Made by a program: the position numbers and the translations under genes. Below are positions 8,337-17,370 of a stretch of 64,000 bases of DNA, in pieces. Below the pieces are notes generated by a model. It was given only the letters and a program-made list of their open reading frames with translations. It was not told the DNA's origin and made no database searches. The first letter of the stretch is position 1, and the number at the start of each line of letters is the position of its first letter. This stretch comes from Halioxenophilus aromaticivorans (lineage in GTDB: Bacteria > Pseudomonadota > Gammaproteobacteria > Pseudomonadales > Cellvibrionaceae): contig NZ_AP031496.1 in NCBI RefSeq assembly GCF_042850945.1, positions 2,790,001 through 2,854,000 of the forward strand, read 5' to 3'.

Positions 8337-9203
8337 CTACTTGAGCTTGTGATACGCTTCCAATGGGTCGGAAAAATTAGACTCACCAGAACAACTAAGC
8401 GCATCGATAAAAACAGAAAAGAGCTCTGCCTGTGAAGTAACATCGAGCTTTTCATAAATCTTGTGTCGATGGGTGTTGACTGTTGCTGCTGTTATGTCCA
8501 GCTTCTCTGCTGTAGATTTTGATGAGTGGCCGCGAAGAATTAACTGTGCGATTTGGCACTCCCTGGCGGTTAGTACCGATGTGCCAAAGTTTTCAACCGC
8601 AGATGCTATTTGTTGATGTAAGTCTGATGTTGAAGTCTGATCGCTGGTGTCTAGGCCTTTAATTGCTTCCCAATAGCTTAAAAAACTGGTTCGTACCACC
8701 GGTTCCATGGCGCGGAGCTTGTTGACCTCTTCAGCACTGAAGTCAGGGTTCCATGTGGATCGACTTATGCCAATACAGACTCCAATTTCAGGGGTTACAG
8801 AAAAGAGGTAGCCAAATTCAGAACCACCATCGGAGGCATGATAGTATTGTTTAAAATACTCGCTATTTAAAAAGTCATCGGGAGCCAGTTCTTCGAGGAG
8901 GTAGCCTCCCGGTTGTACATTATCCATAAAGGCTTGATAAAACGGATTTAGCAGGTAGGGGCCATTCAGATAGTCTTCAATGATGATCTTGTGCCGTTCC
9001 TGCTCTACGTTATCGTAGTGTATGACGGTCTTGTTATTCCTACAGAGAATTTCTATGATAATGATATCAATAGGCACTATTGTTCTCAGGGCTTCAAGTA
9101 GGTGAGCCGGTAGGGATTCATCGTGTAAATTGGCCATGATTGCGCTAATGGCCCGATTCCAGCTGTGGAAGCTATCGCTCTTAGGATCTACTATATCTGC
9201 CAT
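8337..9203 (-). CDS. LuxR-family transcriptional regulator (first copy)
   Basis: A 288-residue regulator with a variable N-terminal half and a C-terminal LuxR/FixJ helix-turn-helix at about 208-268 (LTARECQIAQLILRGHSS, then ATVNTHRHKIYEKLDV). No autoinducer-binding or receiver domain is recognisable. The N-terminus (LLNPFYQAF, APDDFLNSEYF) is shared with the second LuxR at 16282-17160, so both belong to one paralogous family. It is divergent from the TonB receptor at 9413 and lies upstream of the aguA remnant on its own strand, so it may control either side. The ligand is unknown; an agmatine-related compound is a guess from context. Confidence 0.85.
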   Translation of the reverse strand: MADIVDPKSDSFHSWNRAISAIMANLHDESLPAHLLEALRTIVPIDIIIIEILCRNNKTVIHYDNVEQERHKIIIEDYLNGPYLLNPFYQAFMDNVQPGGYLLEELAPDDFLNSEYFKQYYHASDGGSEFGYLFSVTPEIGVCIGISRSTWNPDFSAEEVNKLRAMEPVVRTSFLSYWEAIKGLDTSDQTSTSDLHQQIASAVENFGTSVLTARECQIAQLILRGHSSKSTAEKLDITAATVNTHRHKIYEKLDVTSQAELFSVFIDALSCSGESNFSDPLEAYHKLK

Positions 9204-9412
9204 ATGGCCGTTTTCTTCATTGTTTTCTTAACTCCGTTACACTAATCCTGTATTCGTCATGTTATCGCTTGCCGATACCCGTGTACACATTTCTATGTAT
9301 ATCCATTCCCCACTCCTCCGCTGTAATCTGAGTGTCACCATCAGCGAAGTTCATTTACACGCTGGGGCTGTTGATAGCAGTAGGTATATTTTCGTTTGAG
9401 GAGCGCAAGAGT

Positions 9413-11662
9413 ATGAAAAATAAAGAAAAAACTATAGGTCTGCGGCCTTTGAGTCTGGCAATCGCCTGCCTGGCGGGACAGTGTGTGGCGGTGCCTGCAC
9501 TGGCTGACGGGATGCAGATTGAAGAAGTAGTGGTTACCGCCCAAAAGCGGGCACAGAGTGCCCAGGATATTGGTGTGGCAGTGAGCGCCTTTGCGGGTGA
9601 TGACATTAAGAAGTTGAATCTTGATTCGGCAACAGAGTTGGCGTCACACACGCCAGGCTTGAGTACAGCTAACGGCACCTCCGGAGGCACTCCGATTTTT
9701 GCGATTCGCGGAATCGGCCTCGATGACTTCAATATCAATAACAGCAGCGGGGTAGGCGTCTATGTCGATGAGGTTTTTGCCAGTTCACCCATGTTGCTCG
9801 GCTTCCAGTTAATGGATATTGAGCGTGTTGAGGTACTCAAAGGGCCTCAGGGGACTCTCTACGGAAAAAACACCACCGGCGGTGCTATTAATTTTGTTTC
9901 CAATAAACCGTCGGAAGATTTTTCTGCTTCTATAACTGCTGGTTATAGCCGTTGGAATCGAGTCGACCTTGATGGCTATGTCAATGGTGCATTATCAGAC
10001 TCTGTTAACGGTCGGGTGGCTTATTCCTATTCAAAACAGAATGAAGGTTGGCAGACCGATATTGATACTGGCGAAGAATTTGGCAAGGTGGATAAGCTGG
10101 CCATCAGGACACTGTTGAACGTTGAGCTTTCACCGGATACGGAGATGTTAGTCAATCTTCATTACGGCAATGATGAGTCAAAGCCAATTTCACCGCAGAA
10201 TGATAATTCCGAGCAGGCCGCCAATGACATTTTAGGCCTGGGTGGACTGCTGGATGGCATGCTGGATGTGCCTGCTGACTCCGACAGTGTCAGGGTGGGT
10301 GGTCTGGATGTGCGCAGGGATGAGACGGGGTACGGAGCATCGATCACTATTGTTCATGATGCAGAGAGCCTTAGCTTTCAGTCGATCACCGCTTGGGAAA
10401 GCTATGAGCGGGAGGTGGTGGACAACTACGACGGCACCGCGGTCTCTTTCCTGGACCTGGATCAGTCGGGTGAGCTTAGTCAATACTCACAGGAGTTTCG
10501 ACTGACCTCAGACAGTGGCGATGACTATACCTGGGTATTGGGGGCCAATTATTCGCTGGATGAGGTAGAGGTGTCCGATGATTTCCTGATGGACTGGTCT
10601 GCAGGTATCAATTTGACAACGGCTTACGAACAGGTCAGTGCTTCTTGGGGTGTTTATTTTCACAATGAATACTATCTCACTGAGGTGGTCAAACTTACCG
10701 GTGGTGTTCGTTACTCACAGGACAAACGTGAGTTTGACGGCGGCACTTTTAGCACCGACGGCTCAGACCTGTTTGGAATATTAGGCGGGATGTTGGGTAG
10801 CGCCCCAGTAGCGGGTACTTTGATAGTTGCTAATGATGCGTCTGAAACCGAGGATAATATCTCCGGTAAAATTGGCCTCGATTATCAAATCAGTGAAGAT
10901 GTTCTCCTCTATGGTAATGTTTCTACCAGCTATAAGGCCGGCATTTTCTATGGTGGTGTTGGGACCCGCGATGCTGTTCTCGGCTATGTCGAACCAGAAG
11001 AGGTGACGGCCTACGAAATCGGTTTTAAGACTACCTTGCTCGATAGTAGCTTGCAGTTAAATGGTGCCGTTTATCGATATGATTACGATAATCGCCAGTC
11101 CCTGGCGATTGTTGAGGATCCTGCAATCTTCCTGGTAGGAACCCTGGCGAATGTTCCAGAGTCTACGATTGAAGGTGCGGAACTGGATTTTTGGTGGCGA
11201 GCCGCAGAGGGGTTGGACTTTAAAGGGGGTGTTTCCTACATTAATTCCCGAGTGGAGAAAGATCTGGCGTCCGCCGATGTACGTAATATGACGCTGTTTA
11301 GCGTTGTGCCTAAAGGTGCCAGTTTATCCCAGTCACCTGAGTGGAGTTACAATGGCTTGGTCAGTTATAGCTGGAATCCCAGCGATAATTTTATCGCCAG
11401 CATTCAGCTGGATTATAGCTGGAGTGACAATCAATACGCCGCACTGTCCGATCCGTTGGCGGTGTATGGTCCGGTGAAAAAGGTGGGAACAAGGCTTTCA
11501 CTGGGCTCTGCTGATGAGATATGGGAGCTGGCACTTTGGGCAGACAATATTGAAAATGAGAACTCTGATACCTACAGCTTCACCAATAACTCGGGAGCCC
11601 GTTCGGTCTATCGTCAACAACCTGTGAGCTATGGTGTAACCTTTACTTACAACTTTGAGTAA
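9413..11662 (+). CDS. TonB-dependent outer-membrane receptor
   Basis: Outer-membrane active transporter of about 749 residues. The ATG at 9413 is chosen because GAGGAG lies about nine bases upstream and the protein then opens with a signal peptide ending near ALADG; the frame is open back to 9332. A TonB box follows (IEEVVVTAQKRAQ), then the plug domain (IRGIGLDDFNI, VEVLKGPQGTLYGKNTTGG) and a 22-strand-type barrel ending in YGVTFTYNFE with a terminal aromatic. It stands divergent from luxR and before an MFS transporter, so it probably imports the substrate of this polyamine-type region. The substrate cannot be read from sequence. Confidence 0.92.
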   Translation: MKNKEKTIGLRPLSLAIACLAGQCVAVPALADGMQIEEVVVTAQKRAQSAQDIGVAVSAFAGDDIKKLNLDSATELASHTPGLSTANGTSGGTPIFAIRGIGLDDFNINNSSGVGVYVDEVFASSPMLLGFQLMDIERVEVLKGPQGTLYGKNTTGGAINFVSNKPSEDFSASITAGYSRWNRVDLDGYVNGALSDSVNGRVAYSYSKQNEGWQTDIDTGEEFGKVDKLAIRTLLNVELSPDTEMLVNLHYGNDESKPISPQNDNSEQAANDILGLGGLLDGMLDVPADSDSVRVGGLDVRRDETGYGASITIVHDAESLSFQSITAWESYEREVVDNYDGTAVSFLDLDQSGELSQYSQEFRLTSDSGDDYTWVLGANYSLDEVEVSDDFLMDWSAGINLTTAYEQVSASWGVYFHNEYYLTEVVKLTGGVRYSQDKREFDGGTFSTDGSDLFGILGGMLGSAPVAGTLIVANDASETEDNISGKIGLDYQISEDVLLYGNVSTSYKAGIFYGGVGTRDAVLGYVEPEEVTAYEIGFKTTLLDSSLQLNGAVYRYDYDNRQSLAIVEDPAIFLVGTLANVPESTIEGAELDFWWRAAEGLDFKGGVSYINSRVEKDLASADVRNMTLFSVVPKGASLSQSPEWSYNGLVSYSWNPSDNFIASIQLDYSWSDNQYAALSDPLAVYGPVKKVGTRLSLGSADEIWELALWADNIENENSDTYSFTNNSGARSVYRQQPVSYGVTFTYNFE

Positions 11663-11760
11663 ATAATCCTTCATGCAATATTGTTGGAAGGGACTCCAAT
11701 AATATTGTCATTTGTGTTGGCGTTTATGTGATTTGACAAAACCGCAGGTTGTGAGTGCAT

Positions 11761-13029
11761 ATGGGAAAGACAGTTAAAGATTCTTTGAGCTCAGATGGAT
11801 TGTTTACCATGCTCTTGGTTGTTATTACAGGGTTTGTTGGTGTGGCTCCCCTGGCTGTACTGCCTGCTTGGGTAGGGGGGATGATGGATCATCTCGGCTT
11901 GTCCGAACAGCAAGCCGGTGTTATTGCTTCGGCTAATCTGTTCGGATCGGCAATTGGAATGCTAATTGTGGCGGGGTTGTTAAAGCATTTCTCTTTGTTA
12001 CGCCTCGCCATTATGGGCGTTGGGCTGGAGGTTGTTGCTGATCTGGCTTCGCTGTTTTTTGATGCAGCATTGCAACTGGGGTGTTTGCGTTTTGCTGCCG
12101 GTATAGGTGGCGGTGTTGTAACCGCAACTGCTATCAGCTGGATTGCACAGCAGCCAAATCCTGAAAGGGGCTATGGGCTGTTCATGATGCTGCAGTTTGG
12201 TGTGGGGGCCCTGATTTTGGCTGTTTTACCACACTTTATGGCCGTGAATGGAGTGAATGTTATCTATTTGGTGTTTATTGCCTTTGCTTTCTTGTCATTG
12301 GTGTTGTCGCCCGCTCTTAAGTGTTCACTAAAACGAAAAATTCATCAGGGTAACGATAACGACGGTATTGAAGTCGCAGCAGAGAAAATCAAACTGCTAC
12401 CTGTCGGCTTGTCTTTTGTCGCTGTCGGGTTGTTCGAGGCGGCGAATGCCGGTGTTTGGGCCTATATCGAGCGAGTCGGCCTGGCTATTCCCCTTCCCCG
12501 AGATACGCTGGGTATGATTTTGGCGATTGCGTCTCTGGTCGGTATTCCCGGTGCCTTGGCCGTCGTTTGGCTCGGTATTCGTCGAGGGCGTTTTCTGCCG
12601 ATCGCCGCAGGGCTGAGCTGCGGAATGCTTTCATTGTTGTTACTGCTGGGTGTCGATGACCTTTTGTTGTACATGGTGGCGATTATGGCCCTGAGTGCCT
12701 CCTGGAGTTTTACGCTGCCATATTTGCAGGGTATTCAGGCGCAGCTGGACCCTCAAGGGCGAATCGCTGTTTTGGGTTACTTTGTGGTTATGGTGGGCGT
12801 TGCTCTGGGTCCTGCACTCTATGGGGGCGTCGTGGGCTCAGGAGACTACTCCAATGCCATGTGGTTAGGGGTGCTGCTTTTGGTGGGTTGCCTGATCGCG
12901 ATTGCGCCAGTGGCAATAGCGACTGATCAAGTCTCTGATCGAAAACAGGCCGAATCGCCGACCGAACAGCTACCCAGAGTAGTGACCAAGTCGAGGCACA
13001 GATTAAAGAAACTGCTAACTGGCATCTAA
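11761..13029 (+). CDS. MFS transporter, inner membrane
   Basis: A protein of 422 residues with about twelve hydrophobic segments and a major facilitator fold. It has a short central hydrophilic loop (KCSLKRKIHQGNDNDG) between the two six-helix halves and a basic cytoplasmic tail. The GTG at 11755 is an alternative start two codons upstream. It follows the TonB receptor by about 100 bases and precedes an amidase, which suggests uptake of the same substrate across the inner membrane. No specificity motif is recognisable. Confidence 0.85.
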   Translation: MGKTVKDSLSSDGLFTMLLVVITGFVGVAPLAVLPAWVGGMMDHLGLSEQQAGVIASANLFGSAIGMLIVAGLLKHFSLLRLAIMGVGLEVVADLASLFFDAALQLGCLRFAAGIGGGVVTATAISWIAQQPNPERGYGLFMMLQFGVGALILAVLPHFMAVNGVNVIYLVFIAFAFLSLVLSPALKCSLKRKIHQGNDNDGIEVAAEKIKLLPVGLSFVAVGLFEAANAGVWAYIERVGLAIPLPRDTLGMILAIASLVGIPGALAVVWLGIRRGRFLPIAAGLSCGMLSLLLLLGVDDLLLYMVAIMALSASWSFTLPYLQGIQAQLDPQGRIAVLGYFVVMVGVALGPALYGGVVGSGDYSNAMWLGVLLLVGCLIAIAPVAIATDQVSDRKQAESPTEQLPRVVTKSRHRLKKLLTGI

Positions 13030-13075
13030 CATTTCGTGATTTATTTATTCCGGATAAGTATTTAGGTAACTAACC

Positions 13076-14521
13076 ATGAGCAATGAACTGTGCTATCTAT
13101 CTGCGACGAAAGCTGGTGAACTGTTTACCTCCAAAAAACTGTCGCCCGTTGAGCTGTTACAAGCGTTAATCAATCGCGCAGAACAGGTAGAGCCCTCTAT
13201 CAATGCGTTTTCATTTGAGTATTTTGACGAAGCGATGGATGCAGCACGGCTAGCGGAGAAGTCGTATATGAAAGGGAGTGCTAGGCCCCTGGAAGGTATT
13301 GCTGTGGCGGTTAAGGATGAAGAGAATATTATCGGTAAGGTGACAACCAACGGCTCCCTGTTGTTGCAAGATAATGTCGCCCAGACTCATTCTCCGGTGG
13401 TAGAACGTATGCTCAATGCCGGGGCCATTATTCATGCGCGTACCACGACACCGGAATTCTCTTCAAACACCGTGACCCACTCTCGCCTGTGGGGGGTAAC
13501 AAGAAACCCCTGGAATACGGAATATACGCCGGGAGGATCTTCCGGTGGCGCAGGTGCTTCGCTGGCGGCTGGGACTACGACTCTGGCAAATGGTTCTGAT
13601 ATTGCAGGCTCGATTCGCGTGCCCGCGTCTTGTTCGGGTGTGATCGGATTCAAGCCCCCTTATGGGCGGGTGCCGGATGAATCTCCCTATAACCTGGATA
13701 CCTATGCCCATCAAGGCCCAATGGCAAGAACGGTGGCTGATTGTCGACTGTTCCAGAATGTGCTCTCCGGCCCCCATCCCTTTGATCCAGCCAGTGTAAG
13801 CCCAAAGTTGACGATACCGGATAATCTTGAAAACATTCGAGGGATGCGTATTGGCTATTCTCTGGATCTTGGCTATTTCTCCGTGGATTCTGAAGTGCGC
13901 GAAAATACCTTGGCTGCGGTGGAAGTATTCAGACATTTGGGAGCGACTGTAGAAGAAGTTGATATAGGCTGGAACAGTAGTTGCCTGACAACGGCCATGA
14001 CCCATCTGCACGCATTGTTTGGCTCCACCTTACAGCGAGATTGCGTTGGTCGCGAAGAACAACTGACTGATTATGTACGTTATTTCTTGGGTACTGGTAG
14101 TTCACCTCAACCAAAAAGTGTCGTCGAAGCGAATCTTCATGCCGGTGAAATGTTTGCTCAGTTAAGCAAGGTGTTTGCCTCTTACGATTTGTTAATTTGT
14201 CCTACGGTTGCCACCACGTTTGTAAAAGCGGATTTTGATTACAGTAAGGATACCTTGATTGTTGATGGTGAAATCATGGCCCCATCGCTGGCAAGCTGGT
14301 GCATGACCTATCCGTTCAATACCCTGAGCCGTTGCCCTGTTCTTAGTGTGCCCACTGGTTTCGCCTCTAATGATGTACCTACCGGTATGCAGATTGTTGG
14401 CCCCAGCTTCGATGATGTAACCGTATTTAAAGCGGCTATGGCTTATGAAAGTGCGAAGCCGCCGATGTACAGTGGCGGCTTGGCGCCAGAAATATTGCAA
14501 CAGCCTGAATTGGTCATGTGA
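13076..14521 (+). CDS. Amidase-signature hydrolase
   Basis: A 481-residue amidase-signature enzyme with the Ser-cisSer-Lys triad visible: Lys80 in IAVAVKDEEN, the cis-Ser at 155-156 in GGSSGGAGAS, and the nucleophile Ser179 in GSDIAGSIRVPAS. No signal peptide is seen, so it is cytoplasmic. It follows the MFS transporter by 46 bases. The family cleaves many amides, and the role here may be to release an amine such as agmatine or putrescine from a conjugate; this is inferred from the neighbours. Gat-type tRNA amidotransferase is unlikely, since no gatB or gatC is present. Confidence 0.88.
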   Translation: MSNELCYLSATKAGELFTSKKLSPVELLQALINRAEQVEPSINAFSFEYFDEAMDAARLAEKSYMKGSARPLEGIAVAVKDEENIIGKVTTNGSLLLQDNVAQTHSPVVERMLNAGAIIHARTTTPEFSSNTVTHSRLWGVTRNPWNTEYTPGGSSGGAGASLAAGTTTLANGSDIAGSIRVPASCSGVIGFKPPYGRVPDESPYNLDTYAHQGPMARTVADCRLFQNVLSGPHPFDPASVSPKLTIPDNLENIRGMRIGYSLDLGYFSVDSEVRENTLAAVEVFRHLGATVEEVDIGWNSSCLTTAMTHLHALFGSTLQRDCVGREEQLTDYVRYFLGTGSSPQPKSVVEANLHAGEMFAQLSKVFASYDLLICPTVATTFVKADFDYSKDTLIVDGEIMAPSLASWCMTYPFNTLSRCPVLSVPTGFASNDVPTGMQIVGPSFDDVTVFKAAMAYESAKPPMYSGGLAPEILQQPELVM

Positions 14522-14711
14522 CACCGGATGTAATGCCTTGGGCTACGGACTTGCCGAAGACGCGCCACCGAAATATTATGCATCGAATTCTGCGCAAAAT
14601 TGAAAAAATAGGTTTAATCTCAGTGTGGCATTATTGATAGGGTAGTGGAAATGTCTACTTGCTAATGACAAGTTTGTGACGGCACCGGTCATTCTGAGGC
14701 CAGAGAGAGAA

Positions 14712-15042
14712 CCAAGTCTCTGTTGGCATCGATCATTACCAGGGTGTTAAAGAAGCCGTTGTTGGCGCGTTCAAAGATGCGGACCGGGATCACACCCTCA
14801 AACGCCTTGGCCACGTCTTTAAGCCGCTTGACGGCGTGGTTGTTCTTAACGGTGGTGGCCAGTTCTAAATAGCGGTTGTTGATGTGCTAGCAGAAATAAG
14901 GGGTCTCAAACAATTCCCGCAGCAGAACGATCTGGGCCCCCTGGGCGGCGGCCTCGTGCACTAGTTTAACCGCGTTTTCGATATTCACTCCGCGATCCCA
15001 GCCACAGCTCATCTGTGTTACGGCTAGATTGATTTTTTTCAC
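14712..15042 (-). pseudogene. aguB: Truncated N-carbamoylputrescine amidohydrolase remnant
   Basis: Read from a GTG at 15040-15042, it gives KKINLAVTQMSCGWDRG and continues as a close copy of the intact aguB. The catalytic Glu context is altered (LLRELFETPYF). A TAG stop follows YFC at about 14889, and homology resumes in the same frame through NNRYLELATTV and FERANNGFFNTLVMIDA before ending near 14712, ahead of the Lys and Cys residues. It lies downstream of the intact aguA exactly as aguB follows aguA at the other locus. The stretch 14522-14711 holds no gene. Confidence 0.85.
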
Positions 15043-15060
15043 TGCAATACCTCTCGAAAA

Positions 15061-16167
15061 TTAACGGGTTTCACCGGAAAACTGCGCCTGGGTGATACAG
15101 CCAATGCTGCCGCCACCGAGCAAAATATCTCGACAGCCTGGTACGCCCACGACCTTGTGGTTCGGGAACTGGTCCTGGATAACGGCGAGCGCGGGCTCGT
15201 CATTGGGATCGTCGTACAGGGGCACAAATACCGCGCTATTGCCAATGTAATAATTGACGTAGGTGGCGGCGATTCGCTCTCCCGGCTGGCGGGCGATGGC
15301 CTCGGCATTGCGATCGAAGGTCGCGTGCTCTTCTTCGGTCCAGCAGATGGGGTTGGGCTGATGCACCTTGACGACTTTGAGCGGTCTGCCCTTGGCATCG
15401 GTCTCGTTGCTTAAAATATCGTAAGTGAGCTGCGAGACTTCGTACTGGGGATCGTTTTTGTCTTCGGTCCAGGTCAACAGTACGACGCCGGGGGCGGCAA
15501 AGACACAGAGGTCGTCAATATGGCCATCGGTTTCGTCGAAGGGGCAGCCGGTGGGTAGCCAGATAATCTTCTCCACATTCATATAGTCCTTCAGTGCCTG
15601 GTCAACTTCCTCGTCGCTGCGCTCGCCCGTGCGGTTGGGGTTAAGCAGGCACTGGCGAGTGGTAATCAGGGTGCCTTCACCGTCGGCCTGCAAGGCGCCG
15701 CCCTCTGCGACAATGGGGGCCTTGTAGCGATCGGTGTTCTCGATTTCCAGCACCTTGTGGGCGATATGCTCATCGAGCTCCCAGTGGTTTCTCAGGCCAC
15801 CGATATGGCCGCCCCAGGAGTTGAACTGCCAGTCCACGCCGCGTACCTGGCCCTGGTCGTTGATCACAAAATTGGGGCCGGAGTCGCGCATCCAGGCATC
15901 GTTGGTGGACATCTCCACCAGTCGCACCGTGTCGGGCAGGCGGGCGCGGGCATTTTGAAACTGGGCGGCCGACACACACATGGTAACCGGCTCGCTATCG
16001 GCAATGGCACTGGCCACGCGAACAAAAGCCGCCTGGGCCAGTTTGGCGCCGGCGGGCCAGACATCGCTCTGCTGCGGCCAGATCATCCAGCACTGCTTTT
16101 TCGGTTGCCAGGCGCCGGGTACGTAGAAACCGTCCTGGCTGGGGGTGGTCTTCAAGGTCTTCGCCAT
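15061..16167 (-). CDS. aguA: Agmatine deiminase (intact)
   Basis: A 368-residue agmatine iminohydrolase of the peptidyl-arginine-deiminase superfamily, converting agmatine to N-carbamoylputrescine and ammonia. Key residues are seen: Asp95 in NDAWMRDSGP, His216 in TDGHIDDL and the nucleophile Cys357 in GGGSIGCITQ. The length is normal for the family. The next gene on its strand is a dead aguB, so completing the route needs the intact aguB at 6784-7665. The divergent class III aminotransferase beyond luxR could then act on putrescine. Confidence 0.95.
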   Translation of the reverse strand: MAKTLKTTPSQDGFYVPGAWQPKKQCWMIWPQQSDVWPAGAKLAQAAFVRVASAIADSEPVTMCVSAAQFQNARARLPDTVRLVEMSTNDAWMRDSGPNFVINDQGQVRGVDWQFNSWGGHIGGLRNHWELDEHIAHKVLEIENTDRYKAPIVAEGGALQADGEGTLITTRQCLLNPNRTGERSDEEVDQALKDYMNVEKIIWLPTGCPFDETDGHIDDLCVFAAPGVVLLTWTEDKNDPQYEVSQLTYDILSNETDAKGRPLKVVKVHQPNPICWTEEEHATFDRNAEAIARQPGERIAATYVNYYIGNSAVFVPLYDDPNDEPALAVIQDQFPNHKVVGVPGCRDILLGGGSIGCITQAQFSGETR

Positions 16168-16281
16168 AGTCGCTGTCTCTTATGGGGTTTACGGAGTGAA
16201 TCTGTAAAACCTATGCTACTGCGGAGCGTCTGGGAGCAATATAGACCCATAGGGCAGGTGTTGGTGAAAGGGGGAGAGGCG

Positions 16282-17160
16282 TTATGGGGAGCTCGGCGGC
16301 GCCAGGTAGGCAGACAGGGGGTCGGGGTTTTCGTCGAGGTTCAGGCAGGAGAGCGAGTCGATAAACAAATAAAACAGCTCGGCCTGGGAGCTGATATCGA
16401 GCTTGCGATAGATATTTTGCCGGTGCAGCTTGACGGTCCTGAGAGCGATTTCCAGCTTGTCGGCAATGGCCTGGCTGGAGTGGCCGTGGAGAATCAGCAA
16501 CAGCACTTCCCGCTCGCGGCCGGTGAGAACGGAACTGCCAAAATCCTTCATAACCTGTTTCAGTTGCCGGTGCAGGTCTGAGGTGGGGTTGGCCAGTTCC
16601 CGGTTATTGGTCAGGCGCAGGTGTTTTAGCACCAGTGTGCGCACCAGCGGCTCCAGTGCGTGCAGTTCATCAAGTCGGTCTTGCGTCAGCGTGTCGTTTT
16701 CCGTGTGGGCGAAGGAAAAATGGAGATAGCGCTCCTTCTGCCCGATATCCTCGAGGGTGATGCAATAACCCATATCATCGGCAATACCGTCCTTTTTGTA
16801 ATAGCGCAGGAAAAACTCGGTTTCGCGGAAGTTATCCGGTGCCACATCGTTGAGGGTGTAAAACCCCGACGCCAGTCCCTCGGTGCTGGCCAGGTAAAAG
16901 GGATCGAGCAGGTAAAGGCCCTTGAGGTAGCGTTTAAGGTTCTTTGTTATGCCAGGAGAAGTGATATCGTGACTTAATAGCCTGGGTCCATGCTCTTGGG
17001 AAAAGGAGAAAATGATATTGCTCCTTTCCTGGGGAATGGTGTTATTTAATTCCTGGCTCAATAGGGGAAAAAACCTCGGCTCGCCTAGCTTGTCGATCAT
17101 CCGAATCAGCAACTGTTTGTAGGGCTTGGTGATGGGGCGGTGTTTTTGCTCTGATGTCAT
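16282..17160 (-). CDS. LuxR-family transcriptional regulator (second copy)
   Basis: A 292-residue paralogue of the regulator at 8337-9203, with the same layout: an unassigned N-terminal half and a LuxR-type helix-turn-helix near 212-272 (LTGREREVLLLILHGHSS, then RTVKLHRQNIYRKLDI). The C-termini of the two are clearly alike (SQAELF, FIDSLSC, DPL-AY), while the N-terminal ligand-sensing halves have diverged. It is upstream of the intact aguA and divergent from the aminotransferase, so it probably controls one or both. Confidence 0.85.
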   Translation of the reverse strand: MTSEQKHRPITKPYKQLLIRMIDKLGEPRFFPLLSQELNNTIPQERSNIIFSFSQEHGPRLLSHDITSPGITKNLKRYLKGLYLLDPFYLASTEGLASGFYTLNDVAPDNFRETEFFLRYYKKDGIADDMGYCITLEDIGQKERYLHFSFAHTENDTLTQDRLDELHALEPLVRTLVLKHLRLTNNRELANPTSDLHRQLKQVMKDFGSSVLTGREREVLLLILHGHSSQAIADKLEIALRTVKLHRQNIYRKLDISSQAELFYLFIDSLSCLNLDENPDPLSAYLAPPSSP

Positions 17161-17370
17161 TGACTGCGTCTAACAATTATTTATTCGGTGCCTGCTTATT
17201 ACTTATGCCATGCTATTGAGTATAGGGCAAGTGGAAACCCATGCCCGGTGATCGTCTACCTGCCCTTTAGAACTATATTCTCCAGCACTTATCCCCCTTA
17301 CACTAGCTCCATAGAACAGAGCCTTTCTGTTTGGCACTGAAAGCACCGTTTTTACTTGAGGGTATGAGGC

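Noticed and set aside
13076..14521. GatA subunit of the tRNA amidotransferase
   Set aside because: No gatB or gatC is near, and the neighbours are transport and polyamine genes.
15757..16581. Plus-strand frame of 274 codons
   Set aside because: Antisense shadow of the intact aguA and the second luxR; low-complexity Gly/Val-rich product with no recognisable domain.
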